Notes: generated by a model from the sequence alone, not told the origin. A stretch of DNA of 64,000 nucleotides from Asticcacaulis sp. AC460 (GCF_000495795.1 NZ_AWGD01000008.1:283793-347792); one strand, 5' to 3'; numbered from the stretch's first letter, positions 1 through 7,788 are shown. Numbers and translations are program-made.

Positions 1-488
1 ATGAAGGCGGTCGGTCCAAAGGCGAATTCACCGGGATAGCCGACCTGTATCGACGCCCGGGTTCCGCCATCAAACCGGTAGCCCACCTTCGCCGTCAGGC
101 CCATGAACAGGTCATGGGGATGCTGACGGTCGACCAGGTGATGGACGCCGTCAGCGGTCTCACCCGTCTGCAGCAAGAGCGGATAGCCGTCCTTGCCCAT
201 GAACGGATCGGGCGACAGCATGGCTTCCAGGGTCAGGTCGGCCTTGTCCGTGAGTTTACGATGGGCTGAGGTCATGACCATGCCCTGCAGGAAGGTTTTG
301 TCGCCGCCGCGCGGACCGCTTTGGTGGTCCGCGACGACGGTGACGACGCCATGGGTCATGACGTGCCACTTGGCTTCGGTTTCGGGGGCGTGTTGATGGT
401 CGTTGTGGTGCGCATGGTCCTGGGCGAACACGGTCGCCGGCAGGCCAGACGCCAGCAGCGCCATAAGCGGCGCATAGCGGATAGACAT
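1..488 (-). CDS. Metal-resistance-associated secreted protein, N-terminal part (runs off the window)
   Basis: The frame is open on the minus strand from an ATG at 488 to the window edge, giving 162 residues without a stop, so the gene is 3'-truncated by the window. The N-terminus has a signal peptide (MSIRYAPLMALL..., cleavage probably after VFA-Q). It is followed by a His-rich stretch (DHAHHNDHQHAPE) and by the motif LVDRQHPHDLFMGL at about residues 118-131. I associate that motif with a family of roughly 400-residue envelope proteins encoded beside copper oxidases and CopB; this is recollection, not a search result. The end visible here (GTRASIQVGYPGEFAFG) looks like outer-membrane beta strands. 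The two genes upstream lie on the same strand, the nearer one also secreted and Cys/His-rich, which fits a metal-handling operon. Exact function is unknown. Confidence 0.7.
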   Translation of the reverse strand, partial: MSIRYAPLMALLASGLPATVFAQDHAHHNDHQHAPETEAKWHVMTHGVVTVVADHQSGPRGGDKTFLQGMVMTSAHRKLTDKADLTLEAMLSPDPFMGKDGYPLLLQTGETADGVHHLVDRQHPHDLFMGLTAKVGYRFDGGTRASIQVGYPGEFAFGPTAF

Positions 489-525
489 GGATATCTCCTT
501 GAAAAACGTCAGAATCGAAGCGGAT

Positions 526-816
526 TCAAACGTGTTTCGGAGGTCGTGGCTCGGCAGCGGGTGTCAGGCCGACGGGAAGGCTTTCGGGGGCGGATGAGAG
601 CCGCAGGTCCATCTTGACGGGCTGTGACCAGACCATCGGCGTCGGCAAATCCAGGGATGCGTGGTGGGCACAGCATGCCATGACGGTCTTGACCGGCTTA
701 TCGTGGGAGCTGTCGCCATGGCAGGGCGGCGTGTCGGTTGTGGGCATGGCGTGTGCCGAGACGCTGATCCCGAAGAGCAGCCATATCGCTGCGAAAAGAA
801 TCCGCAGGATCTTCAC
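526..816 (-). CDS. Small secreted Cys/His-rich protein
   Basis: A 96-residue protein with a clear signal peptide (MKILRILFAAIWLLFGISVSAHA). The mature part contains PPCHGDSSHDK and then ACCAHHA, a His/Cys pattern that could bind copper or another soft metal. No enzyme motif is visible. Its ATG overlaps the stop of the upstream COQ9-family gene by 4 nt (ATGA), so the two are probably translationally coupled. The secreted His-rich gene ending outside the window follows after 37 bp. A periplasmic metal-binding accessory role is an inference from composition and neighbours. The family was not recognised. Confidence 0.65.
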   Translation of the reverse strand: MKILRILFAAIWLLFGISVSAHAMPTTDTPPCHGDSSHDKPVKTVMACCAHHASLDLPTPMVWSQPVKMDLRLSSAPESLPVGLTPAAEPRPPKHV

Positions 817-1466
817 AGGTTGGCGTCCTGACCGAAGCAGAGTTTTCCGAGGCTCTGGGCCAGGTTCAGCACAATCTCTTCCGGCTTGGCGGGCAATTGC
901 GCCTTGAACTTTTCGTAGGCCATGACCGAGTCGATATTGCGCTGGATCTGGTCCAGTTGGGCGTCGCGGCCCTGGCTTAGGCGCGTCATCAGCGCCGTCG
1001 ACAGGATGCCGCAGACGATGATTCGCTTCGAATAGTGATTCTCATCCAACGCCTTGTCGCCGGCCAGGACCCAGATACGGTCGGCAGTCGCCCATAGCAG
1101 GCGATGGAACAGCGCCGCGTGGTGGGGCAGGGCGAAGAAACCCATCAGACGTTTGGCCAGGCGCTCGTCCATGGCGGCGGAATCCAGGCGCAGATTGAGC
1201 AGGTGGGCGATCTTCTCGCGAATCTTCAGGCCGTCGACCGTGGCCGTATCCAGGACGGCATCATGGCTGCGCCAGAGGATGGCGGCAATGTCCGACGCGC
1301 CATTGGGCGCGATCAGGTCACGCATGCCGTCGTCCAGGTTCAGCGTCCGAGCGCCGGCCTCCAGGCTGCTGCGGTTCAGGCCCATGTCCGGCACGAAATG
1401 CGCCACGGCCTGGGCCAGGCGGGATTCGGCATCCTTGAGATCGGAGAAGGGGGCTTGCGCGCTCAT
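813..1466 (-). CDS. COQ9 family protein
   Basis: About 217 residues from the ATG at 1466; an in-frame GTG at 1493 would add nine residues, and neither start has a convincing ribosome binding site. The C-terminal half carries the COQ9 signature region, with ATADRIWVLAGDKALDENHY followed by SKRIIVCGILSTALM. In this family the domain binds lipid and, in mitochondria, assists COQ7 in ubiquinone hydroxylation; alphaproteobacteria often carry a copy. The N-terminal helical part resembles a TetR-like fold, as known for COQ9. A cytoplasmic or membrane-peripheral role in ubiquinone synthesis is inferred from family. It is the first gene of the short minus-strand operon leading into the Cys/His-rich secreted protein, an odd pairing functionally. 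Confidence 0.85.
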   Translation of the reverse strand: MSAQAPFSDLKDAESRLAQAVAHFVPDMGLNRSSLEAGARTLNLDDGMRDLIAPNGASDIAAILWRSHDAVLDTATVDGLKIREKIAHLLNLRLDSAAMDERLAKRLMGFFALPHHAALFHRLLWATADRIWVLAGDKALDENHYSKRIIVCGILSTALMTRLSQGRDAQLDQIQRNIDSVMAYEKFKAQLPAKPEEIVLNLAQSLGKLCFGQDANL

Positions 1467-1580
1467 AGGATTAGGATAGTCGCTGTGCGGCACGGCGCCA
1501 AGGGTGGAAAATGTCGCAGGCCGGGTGAAAACCCGGAAAAACGCTGCCTAAACTCCCTTTTAACGCAAGCTTCGTATGGA

Positions 1581-1640
1581 CATGCCCCAGGCTCTGATGT
1601 ATGGGCATGCGACCTTCCCGCAGACCGACCGGTTTGCGGG
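1581..1640 (+). promoter_or_regulatory. Two hairpins in the rpsU leader
   Basis: Two inverted repeats lie 87-146 nt upstream of the rpsU start. The first has 7-bp arms (CATGCCC at 1581, GGGCATG at 1603). The second has 10-bp arms with one G-U wobble (1617-1626 and 1631-1640) around the loop GACC, followed by CTTAACTTTTTATT. The second could act as a terminator or attenuator for rpsU or as an mRNA structure. No promoter boxes were identified with confidence. Confidence 0.4.
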
Positions 1641-1726
1641 CTTAACTTTTTATTCGACTGAGATGCCATTCCACGCCGGGACGGCAGCTATGGCATCAGT
1701 CCCGAACCCTGAATGGAGAGAGACCT

Positions 1727-1960
1727 CTGGTACAGATTTTCGTCCGTGACAACAACGTCGATCAGGCCCTGAAGGCCCTGAAGAAGAAGATGCAACGTGA
1801 AGGTTCGTTCCGTGAAATGAAGCGCCACGTGCACTACGAAAAGCCCTCCGAGAAGCGCGCCCGCCAGCAGGCTGAAGCTGTACGCCGCGCCCGTAAGCTG
1901 GCCCGCAAGCGCATCCAGCGTGAAGGTGGTATCACCGCGGCCCGTCCGGCCAAGGCTTAG
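1727..1960 (+). CDS. rpsU: 30S ribosomal protein S21, probable CTG start
   Basis: The 77-residue product reads (M)[20 protein letters not shown] and ends in ARPAKA, typical of alphaproteobacterial S21, the small Arg/Lys-rich ribosomal protein that helps mRNA engage the 30S subunit. The codon in the usual ATG position is CTG (1727-1729), with GGAGAG at 1715-1720 six bases upstream as Shine-Dalgarno. The nearby ATGs at 1690 and 1713 are out of frame, and the only in-frame alternative noticed is another CTG at 1709. Start choice therefore rests on homology plus the ribosome binding site. A strong terminator follows. Confidence 0.9.
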   Translation: MVQIFVRDNNVDQALKALKKKMQREGSFREMKRHVHYEKPSEKRARQQAEAVRRARKLARKRIQREGGITAARPAKA

Positions 1961-2004
1961 GTTAAAGTCACGGCTTGCCAAGGTCACACTTGAAAGCCAC
2001 TCCG

Positions 2005-2039
2005 AAAAGGCGTTGAAGGGAAACCTTCGACGCCTTTTT
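2005..2039 (+). terminator. Rho-independent terminator of rpsU
   Basis: An 11-bp stem (GGCGTTGAAGG / CCTTCGACGCC, one wobble) with a GAAA tetraloop, preceded by AAAA and followed by TTTTT. It lies 45 bp after the rpsU stop and just before the next gene. Confidence 0.9.
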
Positions 2040-2053
2040 CATTTGGATTCGTT

Positions 2054-2431
2054 ATGGACACACCCGATCCCGCCGACCTCGCTATCCTGACCACCGCCAT
2101 GCCGGCCGACACCAATCCGTCGGGCGACATCTTCGGCGGTTGGCTGATGGCCCAGATGGACCTGGCGGCCGGCAATGTCGCAGCCCGAACGTCGCGCGGC
2201 CGGGTGGCCACCATTGCCGTCGACGGCATGGTGTTTCTTACGCCGGTCAAGGTGGGTGACGAGGTCAGTGTCTATGCCAGGGTGATCTCTGTCGGCCGCA
2301 CCTCGATGAAGCTGGACGTCAAGGCCTATCGGCGTATGCGCGACAGCGACACCCGCATTCCGGTCACCGAAGGCACCTTCACCTTCGTGGCCATCGACGC
2401 CAATGGCCGGTCGCGGCCGGTTGAAGGCTGA
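2054..2431 (+). CDS. Acyl-CoA thioesterase, YciA-like hotdog fold
   Basis: 125 residues, close to the usual length of single-hotdog YciA/BFIT-type thioesterases. The segment DTNPSGDIFGGWLMAQMD near residues 20-37 is the family's active-site region, with the catalytic Asp in NPSGDIFGG, and is followed by the long helix AAGNVAARTSRG and the strand VDGMVFLTPVKVGDEV. These cytoplasmic hexameric enzymes hydrolyse a broad range of acyl-CoAs to free acid and CoA. The gene stands alone directly after the rpsU terminator; no operon partner is evident. Confidence 0.88.
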   Translation: MDTPDPADLAILTTAMPADTNPSGDIFGGWLMAQMDLAAGNVAARTSRGRVATIAVDGMVFLTPVKVGDEVSVYARVISVGRTSMKLDVKAYRRMRDSDTRIPVTEGTFTFVAIDANGRSRPVEG

Positions 2432-2552
2432 CGAGTCGGGGATGGAATTGCACGCCTGAAACTACCCCCTTTCGTCTGACTAAAATTGTGTTAAGAATGC
2501 GTCAAACTCCCTGAAGGGGAGATAAGCCGACAACAGGCCCGGGGTAGCATAC

Positions 2553-3035
2553 ATGGTAAGATCGACCTTCTTCAGCCGTTTCCAGGAATGGCTCTCCGAG
2601 TGGGACGAAACCAAGACCCGTCAGTCTCTTATCGTCGTCCTGGCCGTATTGATCGGGCTTCTGGTCGGACTGATCATCTACACCGGTATCAACTATTTCT
2701 TCCTCGGACCGCTGACCGATATGCGCGACAAGGAGCAACTTGTCGCCATCTACAAGACCATGACGTTGGCCGATTTCATTCCCGATGTCGTGGCGTGGGT
2801 CTCGGGAACCCTGGCCGGTGGTTATACGGCTGTGCGGATCGCCAAGCTGGGTCAGTTCCCGGCCTGGATCGTCGGCGTCCTGCTGTTCGCCTTCTATGCC
2901 GTCGGCATGGTCGGATTGCCCAATCCGATCTGGTTCGTCCTGCTGTGCCCGGCTTCGGTCGCCGCCTGCGCTTACGGCGCCGGCTGGCTGGGGATGTACA
3001 TTACCGTCCAACGCGAAATCAAAGCCCAAGCCTGA
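2553..3035 (+). CDS. Four-helix integral membrane protein of unknown function
   Basis: 160 residues with hydrophobic segments at about 26-48 (SLIVVLAVLIGLLVGLIIYT), 80-97, 104-125 and 127-145. The N-terminal 25 residues are charged (FQEWLSEWDETKTR), suggesting a cytoplasmic start. No catalytic motif or named family is recognised. The 121 bp upstream contain TTAAGAATGCGTCAAACTCC, which might include promoter elements but is not distinctive. The gene is not obviously in an operon with the thioesterase before it or with the opposite-strand pair after it. Confidence 0.6.
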   Translation: MVRSTFFSRFQEWLSEWDETKTRQSLIVVLAVLIGLLVGLIIYTGINYFFLGPLTDMRDKEQLVAIYKTMTLADFIPDVVAWVSGTLAGGYTAVRIAKLGQFPAWIVGVLLFAFYAVGMVGLPNPIWFVLLCPASVAACAYGAGWLGMYITVQREIKAQA

Positions 3036-3052
3036 GGGTTGTGGCGGGCTGC

Positions 3053-3180
3053 AAACCGTCATCTTCTTGCGATACGGTGCTCACGTACAAGCTTTTAGTT
3101 GTGCTAACGCTTCGCTCCTTGAGCACGATACGCTCCGCTCCGTTTCTCAGAAGCTAACGGTTTTCGCCTCACGATAAACG
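3053..3180. repeat. Possible degenerate intergenic repeat
   Basis: The 165 bp between the membrane-protein gene and the opposite-strand gene at 3201 has no coding potential I trust. It contains GGTGCTCACGTAC and two similar stretches, ACGCTTCGCTCC and ACGCTCCGCTCCG, about 11 bp apart. It resembles dispersed intergenic repeats seen in related genomes, but no second copy was found in this window, so this is a weak call. Confidence 0.25.
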
Positions 3181-3200
3181 CTTAGGTCACAGCGCCAGCG

Positions 3201-3866
3201 TCATTTTTGTTTCGGGACGATGTACATGGCGGTGGGCGCGCGGTCGAGCGTGATCCGCGCTGCGTCCGGGACATCCGCCGGGAAGAAACACGGCGCCGTC
3301 GTCTTGCCCGAAGTTTGCAGTTTCAGGTTCACGGACTTTCCCGATTTCGTTGCGACTGTGCCGCTGTGCGCGCCCTCGAAACAGACCGCCTTATAGTCGG
3401 GCACCGCAAGGCTCAACAAGCCGGCCGCTTTCTTGGCGCCGTCGTGGGCTTGCTTCACCGAAGCGGCCAGAGGTGCGGCTTCCATCGATGCCGCCGGCGC
3501 CAGGTTGGGTATCAGGCGGATGTCGATGCCGATCTTGCCGTCCTTCGGTGCCGTCAAGGCAATTTCACGCTTAGCCTTGAGATCTGCGGCTGCTGGAAGT
3601 GGCAATACACGACCATTAGCGGCAATGTTCAGGGGGCGGTCTCCGGACGCGCCCTTCAGGACCATGGAGACACTGTTCCTGTCGACACCATCAAGCAGGA
3701 AGAAGTAGCCCATGGTGAACTGGTCACGCTGGTTGGCCGGCAGGTCGTAATAGGTCTTCAGAAACGGAAACAGCTTTTCCGCTGGTACGTTCTTTGTTTC
3801 CGCCATGGCGACTGACGCCGCCAGAACGAAGGGAAGGGCCGCCGCCGCGGCCTTTGCGAGCTTCAT
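3201..3866 (-). CDS. Secreted protein, paralogue of its upstream neighbour
   Basis: 221 residues with a signal peptide (MKLAKAAAAALPFVLAASVAMA). The family is not recognised. It aligns by eye with the product of 3874-4566: both have a short Leu-rich helix followed by Leu-Pro-Ala and a beta strand (FLKTYYDLPANQRDQFTMGY here), a central G-R-x-x-P-L-P element (NGRVLPLPAAADL), a helical middle and a C-terminal strand A-A-R-I-T-L-D-R. A periplasmic beta-rich structural or binding role is possible. It is the second gene of a two-gene operon, starting 7 bp after the upstream stop. Confidence 0.7.
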   Translation of the reverse strand: MKLAKAAAAALPFVLAASVAMAETKNVPAEKLFPFLKTYYDLPANQRDQFTMGYFFLLDGVDRNSVSMVLKGASGDRPLNIAANGRVLPLPAAADLKAKREIALTAPKDGKIGIDIRLIPNLAPAASMEAAPLAASVKQAHDGAKKAAGLLSLAVPDYKAVCFEGAHSGTVATKSGKSVNLKLQTSGKTTAPCFFPADVPDAARITLDRAPTAMYIVPKQK

Positions 3867-3873
3867 GACAAAC

Positions 3874-4566
3874 CTACTTCGGAGGGGTGTCGAACAGGGC
3901 GATCGAAGCCGGCCTGGTCAGGGTGATACGCGTGGCGCCGGGAAACTGCGACGGCACGAAATAGGGCGTGCCGGCCGGATATTCGCCGTTCGCGCCCGTC
4001 TTGGGCAGGGGCTTCTGTTGGCCGCCGACTTCGACCGTGCCATCACCACCGCCGACAAAATAGACGCGATCCAGCTTCTTCAGGGCCAGAGCCATGGCGC
4101 CGGCGATCTTACTCATGGCGGCATTGCCCTGCTTGATGCCTGTGGCCAGGCCGCTGGCGTCGTAGGTCTTGCCGGCCGGCTGCGTCGAATGGACCTTGAT
4201 CTTCGGACCGACGGTGCAGGTCTTGGGCATGACCATGGTAATGGTGGCGCCGCCGTTGAGTTGATCACGCGTCGGCAGGGGCGAAATGCGGCCGTCGCCG
4301 GCAATGCGCAACGGCGTCGCCTTGCCGCCCGAATTCAGAGTCGCGGTAACCTTGGATGTGTCGCAGTTCTTGATGCGCAGGTTGTAATAGACATTGACCT
4401 GGCTGCGCTCACCGGCCGGCAGGTTGAGGAACTTTTGCAGGCCGGGCAGGGCTTCGGACGCCTTACCGATCTGGGTAACCATGTCCTGCGCCACGACCGG
4501 CGCGGCGGACAGCAACACTGCGGCCGACACAGCGATGGCGGCCGTCTTGACGAAATGACGCAACAC
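3874..4566 (-). CDS. Secreted protein, first of a tandem paralogous pair
   Basis: 230 residues with a signal peptide (FVKTAAIAVSAAVLLSAAPVVAQ). Shared landmarks with the downstream gene are LQKFLNLPAGERSQVNVYY near residues 43-61, GDGRISPLPTRDQL near 90-103, and FPGATRITLTRPASIALFD near the C-terminus. It has two cysteines (NCDTSK, KTCTV) that could form a disulphide in the periplasm. The family was not recognised. The presence of two diverged tandem copies suggests duplication followed by specialisation. No regulatory site is evident in the 100 bp upstream. Confidence 0.7.
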   Translation of the reverse strand: MLRHFVKTAAIAVSAAVLLSAAPVVAQDMVTQIGKASEALPGLQKFLNLPAGERSQVNVYYNLRIKNCDTSKVTATLNSGGKATPLRIAGDGRISPLPTRDQLNGGATITMVMPKTCTVGPKIKVHSTQPAGKTYDASGLATGIKQGNAAMSKIAGAMALALKKLDRVYFVGGGDGTVEVGGQQKPLPKTGANGEYPAGTPYFVPSQFPGATRITLTRPASIALFDTPPK

Positions 4567-4669
4567 GTATGGATCCCTCGATCATCGCCCCGGAATGAGC
4601 GTTCTGTGTAACATAGTGATGTTGTTGTGCCAAATTGTGGCTGAACGGCGTGTGAACGGTGGCGTACGA

Positions 4670-5101
4670 TCAAGCCTTGTAACGGAGTTTCATCGTATCG
4701 TAGCCCCATTTGATCAGAGCCTTCAACCTGTCCCGGTCGAGGTCGGCGAGCTTTTTGAAGTAGAGGCATGAGCCTCTGGCCGTGAACTTGCCCAAGCCGT
4801 CCACCAGTTCCGGCCGATCGGAATAGCCTGTCATGATGTAGATCGTTATCTGAGCCTTGCGCGGCGAAAAGCCGGTGAGAGGCCAGTCGGCAGGCTTTTT
4901 TGAGGTATTGGTGTACGTGTAGCGGCCGAAGCCAACGATGCTCTCGCCCCACATGACGGGATGTTCGCCGGTGACCTCTGTGAACAGGTCGAGAAGGGCC
5001 AGGCCGTCGGCACGGCGGTTTTCCGGCGCCTGCGTGGTAAGATAGTCTACAGCGCTGGCGTCAGTGGGCTTTGTCTTGGGCCCATCTTTGGAATTTGGCA
5101 T
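4670..5101 (-). CDS. DUF1801 domain protein
   Basis: 143 residues from the ATG at 5101, chosen because it follows a GAGG ribosome binding site and because the product starts cleanly (MPNSKDGPKTKPTDAS). An upstream in-frame start would overlap the neighbouring gene. Features are ENRRADGLALLDLF, the HPVMWGESIVGFGRY motif near residues 48-62, and a C-terminal YDTMKLRYK helix, all typical of DUF1801 (YdhG-like) proteins. Function in this family is not established. It starts 8 bp after the stop of the membrane protein gene upstream, so the two may be co-transcribed. Confidence 0.82.
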   Translation of the reverse strand: MPNSKDGPKTKPTDASAVDYLTTQAPENRRADGLALLDLFTEVTGEHPVMWGESIVGFGRYTYTNTSKKPADWPLTGFSPRKAQITIYIMTGYSDRPELVDGLGKFTARGSCLYFKKLADLDRDRLKALIKWGYDTMKLRYKA

Positions 5102-5108
5102 GGCGACC

Positions 5109-5834
5109 TCACGAGGTTTTTCGCGCCGGGAGGAACAGTTCGGTGATGGCGGCGCGCCGGGCCGGATCCAGTTGTTCCATATAACCGGCCATACAGTCCA
5201 TATAGCTGTTGTCCGAATGCCATTCTGAAATAAATCGCTTGATGCCACGGCCTTCGAGCTTGTGTTGAAGGCCTTGCAGGGCGGCGTACCATTCCCGTGC
5301 CTGTGGGCGGGGCGCGAGGCCCGTCGTCAGGTTCACGGTCTGGCGGTCCTGAAACTGGATGACGTAACCGATCTCGAAGGTGTTGGCGCTTTGGCTGCAG
5401 GAGACCTGGATCTCGCTCGCCTTGGCGAGGTCGAAATTCTGGTAGAGCGGATTCAACCGGTCGGGCTCACGGGTGACGATCCGGTCAGTGTAGACGGCTG
5501 TGCCGCCGGTAACGTCCATGGCGAGCGCCGACGTGATCATGACAGCGGCCAGGATGACGTGGCCCCTCATCCAGGCGTTGCTGCGGGTGAGGCGGGTAAA
5601 GCGGACCAGGCCTAGGAAAACAACCGCATACAGACTGAGGGCGACGACGCTGTAGAGCGATACGACGGGCCACCAGACGATGGGATTTGCCGGTAGCGTA
5701 TGGGGAAACAGCGAGAGGTGGCCGAGGAGGTGGAACGGCCCGATCAGCAGGTAGAGGACGTAGAGGGCCAGGATGATCCAGAAGCCCCAGACGGTAAAGA
5801 TGTGTCGCGGTTGTGTGCCCATGCCCGTTCCCAT
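5109..5834 (-). CDS. Membrane protein of unknown function with cytoplasmic or periplasmic C-terminal domain
   Basis: 241 residues; an ATG four codons inside (5822) is an equally good start. Hydrophobic segments lie at about 15-37 (FWIILALYVLYLLIGPF), 52-76 (WWPVVSLYSVVALSLYAVVF) and 91-108 (HVILAAVMITSALAM). These are followed by a soluble domain of about 130 residues containing FQDRQTVNLTTGLAPRP and a C-terminal helix (MEQLDPARRAAITELF). No family was recognised. It lies in a run of minus-strand genes between a HigA-like stub and the DUF1801 gene. Confidence 0.6.
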   Translation of the reverse strand: MGTGMGTQPRHIFTVWGFWIILALYVLYLLIGPFHLLGHLSLFPHTLPANPIVWWPVVSLYSVVALSLYAVVFLGLVRFTRLTRSNAWMRGHVILAAVMITSALAMDVTGGTAVYTDRIVTREPDRLNPLYQNFDLAKASEIQVSCSQSANTFEIGYVIQFQDRQTVNLTTGLAPRPQAREWYAALQGLQHKLEGRGIKRFISEWHSDNSYMDCMAGYMEQLDPARRAAITELFLPARKTS

Positions 5835-5852
5835 GCAGGAAACGGACCAGCA

Positions 5853-6014
5853 TCAATCCTCGGGGAAGTGGTCGTCCTCGTAGGCGGCGATGAGGTCGAG
5901 GAGGGCCTGCAGTTCGTCACCCATGGGCGTGCCGGGTTGGGCGCCGGTTATGGCCTCGAGCCGCTTGAGCGCCGCCTGGTACTCTGCATCTGTTCGTAGG
6001 AATTCATACTGCAT
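5853..6014 (-). CDS. 53-residue protein resembling the N-terminus of HigA-type antitoxins
   Basis: The ORF starts at ATG 6014 and reads MQYEFLRTDAEYQAALKRL, then PGTPMGDELQALLDLIAAYE, and ends DDHFPED. This matches the N-terminal region of HigA/COG5499 antitoxins (typically YEAALARIE, PGTPEGDEL, AYEDEHFPI), but the helix-turn-helix part that normally follows is absent: a stop comes immediately after the HFP motif. No toxin gene lies next to it. It may be a truncated remnant or a free-standing short relative. Family attribution is from memory of the motif and is unverified. Confidence 0.6.
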   Translation of the reverse strand: MQYEFLRTDAEYQAALKRLEAITGAQPGTPMGDELQALLDLIAAYEDDHFPED

Positions 6015-6048
6015 GTTATGGGGTCAAGGGGGGCTTGCCCCCCTCGCC

Positions 6049-7458
6049 TTAAAGTCCTTTGACGATGCCTTCGACCATCTTCTTAGCGTCGGCGAAGAGC
6101 ATCATGGTGTTGTCGCGGAAGAACAGCTCATTCTCCACGCCGGCATAACCTGCGGCCATACCACGCTTGACGAATAGCACCGTGCGGGCTTTTTCGACGT
6201 CCAGAATCGGCATGCCGAAGATGGCCGAGGTCGGGTCGGTCTTGGCGGCCGGGTTGGTGACGTCGTTGGCGCCGATCACGAAGGCCACGTCGGCGGTCGC
6301 GAATTCGCTGTTGATGTCCTCGAGCTCGAAAACCTCATCATAGGGCACATTGGCTTCGGCCAGCAGCACGTTCATGTGGCCGGGCATACGTCCCGCCACG
6401 GGGTGGATGGCGTACTTCACCTCGACGCCTTCTTCCTTCAGCTTGTCGGCCATTTCGCGCAGAGCATGCTGGGCCTGGGCTACGGCCATGCCGTAACCCG
6501 GCACGATAATGACCTTGGAGGCGTTCTTCATGATGAAGGCGGCGTCGTCGGCCGAGCCCTGTTTGACGGGGCGGGTTTCGACCTTGCCTTCGCCGGCGGC
6601 GGCGGTGTCGCCACCGAAACCGCCCATGATGACGCTGAAGAAGTTGCGGTTCATCCCCTTGCACATGATGTAGCTGAGGATGGCGCCGGACGAGCCGACC
6701 AGGGCGCCGGTGATGATCAGAGCGATGTTTTCGAGCGTGAAGCCCAGCGCTGCCGCAGCCCAACCCGAGTAGGAGTTCAGCATCGACACGACGACGGGCA
6801 TGTCGGCGCCGCCGATCGGGATGATCAGGGTGATGCCGAGGATCAGGGACACGGCGAAGATGCCCCAGAAGGCCCAGGTGGCGCGGCCGTCATTGATGAT
6901 CATGATCACCACGAGGGCGACGATGGCTATGCCCAGAGCGATGTTGAGCAGGTGCCGCGCCGGCAGGATGATCGGCGCACCCGACATATTGCCGTTCAGC
7001 TTGGCGAAGGCGATGACCGAACCGGTGAAGGTGATGGCGCCGATGGCGCAACCCAGGGACAGTTCGATGATCGACTGCAGCTTGATGCCGTCCAGGCCGT
7101 TGTCGATGTGGAAGGCGCGCGGGGCATAGAGGGCGCCGATGGCGACCATGCAGGCGGCCATGCCGACCAGGGAGTGGAAGGCGGCGACCAGTTGCGGCAT
7201 GGAGGTCATGGAGACCTTACGCGCAATGACAATCCCGATCGTGCCGCCGGCGGCAATGCCGGCCAGGATGATGACGATGGTCACTGGATCAAGGGCGTTG
7301 TTGTTCAACAGAGCGAGCAGGGTGACGCCGACGGCTATGGCCATGCCGACCATGCCGTAGAGATTGCCTTGGCGTGAGGTCTCCGGTGAGGACAGGCCGC
7401 GCAGGGCCAGGATGAACAGGACGCCGGAAACGAGATAGGCGAGGGTGATGAGTTCCAT
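6049..7458 (-). CDS. pntB: NAD(P) transhydrogenase beta subunit
   Basis: 469 residues, the normal PntB length. About nine membrane helices occupy residues 1-270, followed by the NADP(H)-binding domain III. That domain contains VIIVPGYGMAVAQAQHALRE near 315-335 (the GYGMAVAQ dinucleotide-binding motif), IHPVAGRMPGHMNVLLAEA and VIGANDVTNPAAKTDPTS. The enzyme couples inward proton flow to hydride transfer from NADH to NADP+, feeding biosynthesis and redox defence. It is the last of three overlapping or tightly spaced genes: its ATG overlaps the pntAB stop by 1 nt. Confidence 0.97.
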   Translation of the reverse strand: MELITLAYLVSGVLFILALRGLSSPETSRQGNLYGMVGMAIAVGVTLLALLNNNALDPVTIVIILAGIAAGGTIGIVIARKVSMTSMPQLVAAFHSLVGMAACMVAIGALYAPRAFHIDNGLDGIKLQSIIELSLGCAIGAITFTGSVIAFAKLNGNMSGAPIILPARHLLNIALGIAIVALVVIMIINDGRATWAFWGIFAVSLILGITLIIPIGGADMPVVVSMLNSYSGWAAAALGFTLENIALIITGALVGSSGAILSYIMCKGMNRNFFSVIMGGFGGDTAAAGEGKVETRPVKQGSADDAAFIMKNASKVIIVPGYGMAVAQAQHALREMADKLKEEGVEVKYAIHPVAGRMPGHMNVLLAEANVPYDEVFELEDINSEFATADVAFVIGANDVTNPAAKTDPTSAIFGMPILDVEKARTVLFVKRGMAAGYAGVENELFFRDNTMMLFADAKKMVEGIVKGL

Positions 7459-7784
7459 TAGTGCTTACCCCCTGCGATCTTCTCTTTTTTCTTGTACATG
7501 GCCAGCATGCGACGGGTGACCATGAAGCCACCGAAGATGTTGACGGCGGCCAGGGCCGAGGCGATGCCGCCAGCGCCCTTGGCGATCCAGGTGTTGATGT
7601 CGAGGCCGGCCGGGCCGGCGGCCTGGGAGGCGGCGGCGATCAGGGCGCCGACGATGATGACCGAGGAGATAGCGTTGGTGACGGCCATCAGCGGCGTATG
7701 CAGGGCGGGTGTGACGCTCCACACGACGTAGTAGCCGACGAAGATGGCCAGAGCGAAGATGGCAAAGTGGTAGACGGTTTCCAT
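7458..7784 (-). CDS. pntAB: NAD(P) transhydrogenase subunit alpha part 2
   Basis: 108 residues with three or four membrane helices: about 3-23, then TPLMAVTNAISSVIIVGALIAAA, then a helix over GGIASALAAVNIFGGFMVTRRML. This corresponds to the membrane part (domain II) that is fused to the NAD-binding part in enterobacterial PntA, so the split arrangement here is the alphaproteobacterial type. It starts 4 bp after the pntAA stop and overlaps pntB by 1 nt, implying one operon and stoichiometric synthesis. Confidence 0.95.
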   Translation of the reverse strand: METVYHFAIFALAIFVGYYVVWSVTPALHTPLMAVTNAISSVIIVGALIAAASQAAGPAGLDINTWIAKGAGGIASALAAVNIFGGFMVTRRMLAMYKKKEKIAGGKH

Positions 7785-7788
7785 CGGG

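Noticed and set aside
6376..7377. Plus-strand frame of 333 codons opposite pntB
   Set aside because: His/Asp/Gly-rich antisense translation of a well-conserved transhydrogenase gene; no independent evidence.
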